DNA from: Leptospira brenneri
GTDB lineage: Bacteria; Spirochaetota; Leptospiria; Leptospirales; Leptospiraceae
Direction of reading: 5' to 3'
Assembly: GCF_002812125.1 (NCBI RefSeq)
Contig: NZ_NPDQ01000001.1
Span: 496,001 to 560,000, forward strand
Length of the DNA: 64,000 nt
The stretch's first letter is position 1. Each line of letters starts with the position of its first letter. The notes beneath the pieces are model-generated. The model was not told the DNA's origin and searched no databases. It worked only from the letters and a program-made list of their open reading frames with translations. A program made the position numbers and the translations under genes. Below, piece by piece: positions 62,372 through 64,000 of the stretch.

Positions 62372-62490
62372 GGGGAAGATCTGGCTCACCAAACTTAGGT
62401 TTGGATTACAGTTGCGGGTCAGCACAGGAATTTCACCTGTTTCCTCCCTGAAGGATAACTTCAAAGTCCCTGTAACCAGCTTTTTTGTCA
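62372..62490 (-). ncRNA. Cobalamin (B12) riboswitch
   Basis: Read on the minus strand, the order of conserved blocks is that of the cobalamin aptamer: GCTGGTTACAGGGA near the 5' end, GGGAGGAAAC, CAGGTGAAATTCCTG (P6-like core), the invariant CCCGCAACTGT, and finally GGTGAGCCAGA as the B12 box (62380-62387). Adenosylcobalamin or a related form should bind and repress the downstream genes. The next genes on this strand are the lipoproteins at 62169 and 61514, neither a known B12 transporter or synthesis gene. The 5' boundary is estimated. Confidence 0.85.
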
Positions 62491-62630
62491 AATGTAAAGA
62501 ACCGCTTTGTATTTGCGGAAAATCATTACAAATTGATTTTTTTTTAAGATTCTAAACTGAAAGGCAAATTTACTCAGTGAATTTTGCAACCAACTGAGAT
62601 CAACTTGTTCTAACGAAGTAGAGGGATTAT

Positions 62631-63392
62631 ATGTTTTATGTTTTAGGTCGGTTGATTGGTTTTATTTTTATGTGGGCATTTGTAAAACCTATGCGCCAAA
62701 TTTATGGAAGAAAAAAAGTGACATTGGAAAATGAACACATTTTGCGAGAGTATAGTGGTAAATCGGTGATTCTAATTGCCAACCATATCAAACCTAGGAA
62801 TAAATTTTTACGACTCATTACTCTTCCTTATGACGCCTTTGTGATTCGCGGTGTTTTGAAACGATATGGAATTTATACAACGGCTCTTGCCAGTATTGAT
62901 TCCGGGAAAAAACCAAAAGATAGTTTTCAGAAAGCAAAAAAACAAAGAATAGAACAACTCATCAAAGGGATTGTTACATCAATCGACCTAATCCCTGTGA
63001 ATCGTAACGAATCGGACCCACGCACAATGAAAGAGATGAAACAACGGATCGCTAAAGGAAGTTTGGGTATCGGCATTTTTCCGGAAGGTACTTGGTTTCG
63101 AGGGTTTAGAAAATCTCGAAAACTCCATCCTGGTATGGCAGTACTGAGTAAACGTTATGGCCTACCCATCATCCCTATGTTTTTAGATGCTTATAATTTA
63201 AATAAGCCCATTCGTTTGTCAGTGGGAAATCCCATCAGAGAAGTGAAAGATGCTGCGGAAACTGTTAGTTACATACGAAGCGAACTCATCCGAATGAAAG
63301 ACAAAGGAACATCTGTGTTGATTCCTAAAAAAGGGGAAGTGATTTTGAGTGATGAAGAAGATAGTTTAGAAGTTTCGCCTAGCGTAGGTTAA
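62631..63392 (+). CDS. PlsC-like acyltransferase with an atypical first motif
   Basis: The 253-residue protein has an N-terminal hydrophobic segment (residues 1-18) and an acyltransferase domain. The FPEGT motif is intact (GIFPEGTWFRG), and VNRNESDPRTMKEM and LPIIPMFLDAYN match the later blocks of 1-acylglycerol-3-phosphate acyltransferases. The first motif, normally NHxSxxD (catalytic His-x4-Asp), reads NHIKPRNKF here, so the Asp is replaced by Asn. It is either a variant enzyme or an inactive relative. The ATG at 62631 follows GAGGGA. It is divergent from the riboswitch transcript. Confidence 0.82.
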   Translation: MFYVLGRLIGFIFMWAFVKPMRQIYGRKKVTLENEHILREYSGKSVILIANHIKPRNKFLRLITLPYDAFVIRGVLKRYGIYTTALASIDSGKKPKDSFQKAKKQRIEQLIKGIVTSIDLIPVNRNESDPRTMKEMKQRIAKGSLGIGIFPEGTWFRGFRKSRKLHPGMAVLSKRYGLPIIPMFLDAYNLNKPIRLSVGNPIREVKDAAETVSYIRSELIRMKDKGTSVLIPKKGEVILSDEEDSLEVSPSVG

Positions 63393-63393
63393 G

Positions 63394-64000
63394 TTATTTT
63401 TTGCTAAGCAGTTTTTGAAAATAGGAAATCCCTTCTTCGATGGGGTTTCCTGAACCTTTTCTTTTACGAAGCATTCCTGTCATATCCAAAACAATCACCC
63501 CATACATCCAACTCCACATCATCCTTGCGATGGCAGGGTATTCATTTTTAGGATAGGGAATTTCTCCAGACTCAAATCCGATTCGAACTGTTTCCAAAAA
63601 GAAACGATAACTTTTGGGAAGTTGTGGGAAGGCCTTTCTATGGACTCCACCGTAATCTGTCACAAACATCACTTTGTGTAATTCTCGATTGTTACTTGCG
63701 AAATTAAAATAAGAACGGGCAATGGCTGCCAATTTTTCGAAGGCAGAACTTGAGTCTACTTCAGTGATTGCTTTTTTTAACATGGAAAGAAGTTCGTCTT
63801 CCCCTGATTTGATTAGGTCTTGGACTAAATCAATTTGGCTTTCATAATAGGAATAAGGACTGGCAACACTGCAACCCAGACGGTTGGCAATCTTTCGCAT
63901 AGAAAGACCTTCCAGTCCTTCTTCCTTTAAAATGAGGAGAGATACGTTTTTAATTTCCTCACGAGAAAGGCTATTGCGAATCCGTCTTTGTTTGTTTGAA
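63394..64000 (-). CDS. TetR-family regulator, C-terminal part (start outside the window)
   Basis: The frame continues upstream of the ATG at 63900 to the window edge, and the added residues (IRNSLSREEIKNVSLLILKEEGLEGLS) complete the helix-turn-helix that ends MRKIANRLGCSVASPYSYYE. The real start therefore lies beyond 64000, and 202 residues are visible. The C-terminal domain (AIARSYFNFASNNRELHKVMFV, then MWSWMYGVIVL) is typical for TetR ligand domains. It converges on the acyltransferase gene (one base apart), so its targets are probably outside the window. Confidence 0.85.
   Translation of the reverse strand, partial: SNKQRRIRNSLSREEIKNVSLLILKEEGLEGLSMRKIANRLGCSVASPYSYYESQIDLVQDLIKSGEDELLSMLKKAITEVDSSSAFEKLAAIARSYFNFASNNRELHKVMFVTDYGGVHRKAFPQLPKSYRFFLETVRIGFESGEIPYPKNEYPAIARMMWSWMYGVIVLDMTGMLRKRKGSGNPIEEGISYFQKLLSKK

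Noticed and set aside
62241..62555. A 104-residue plus-strand reading frame
   Set aside because: It is antisense to the cobalamin riboswitch and its hairpins, which account for the conserved look of the sequence.
1..64000. CRISPR arrays, insertion sequences, tRNA or rRNA genes
   Set aside because: No regularly spaced direct repeats, transposase frame with flanking inverted repeats, tRNA cloverleaf or rRNA segment was seen by reading; a covariance scan could still find a short RNA.

Overview
The window looks like chromosomal DNA of a spirochaete of the genus Leptospira. The evidence is the AT-rich coding sequence, many lipoproteins with loose spirochaetal lipoboxes, a DUF1574/MBOAT pair and an LIC_13355-like lipoprotein, lineage-typical unknown proteins, and spirochaete-style regulators (TetR, HWE/HisKA_2 kinase, partner-switching proteins). 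A free-living (saprophytic) species is plausible but is inference. I see no rRNA, tRNA, insertion sequence, prophage or CRISPR array. Genes are packed tightly; the only stretches over 300 bases without a gene are 1000-1369 and 62170-62630, and the second holds a cobalamin riboswitch.

Layout. 1-3.2 kb: the start of a fumarylacetoacetase-family enzyme, a DUF1858 protein, a PTPS-III-type pterin enzyme and a receiver-PAS-PAS-histidine kinase. 3.2-6.4 kb: a lipid-desaturation locus, with a FabR/DesT-like TetR repressor divergent from a ferredoxin reductase and a fatty acid desaturase; near-identical operators lie next to both promoters. 6.4-9.2 kb: acyl-CoA dehydrogenase and a dienelactone-hydrolase lipoprotein. 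9.1-17.6 kb: six minus-strand genes joining an MBOAT/DUF1574 O-acylation pair, a small Cys/His-rich protein and a CzcCBA-type metal efflux pump. 17.7-26.6 kb: acetoacetyl-CoA ligase, a cytochrome c lipoprotein and a 1905-residue surface lipoprotein (NHL and LamG-like domains). 26.8-36.5 kb: mixed metabolism (cysteine synthase family, OPA transporter, pirin, ManA, RibF). 36.5-43.1 kb: cell-shape operon mreC-mreD-mrdA-rodA, flanked by two unknown genes, one CheW-like.

43.2-54.4 kb: membrane proteins and lipoproteins of unknown function, a metallophosphoesterase, a LOG-family protein, a zinc alcohol dehydrogenase split by a -1 frameshift that sits on a dnaX-like slippery sequence, an ankyrin protein, and an ABA4-like/membrane protein pair divergent from a TetR regulator. 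54.4-60.5 kb: a compact signalling island. Two minus-strand operons (PP2C phosphatase, nucleotide cyclase, HATPase protein; and methyltransferase, HATPase protein, STAS-like protein) flank a plus-strand acyltransferase fused to a cyclic-nucleotide-binding domain. This suggests a partner switch wired to cAMP.

60.6-62.5 kb: a cobalamin riboswitch on the minus strand followed by two lipoprotein genes that have no known link to B12. With the signalling island, this is the most interesting part of the window. 62.6-64 kb: a PlsC-like acyltransferase and a TetR gene that runs off the end. All family assignments come from reading motifs by eye; no database search was run.
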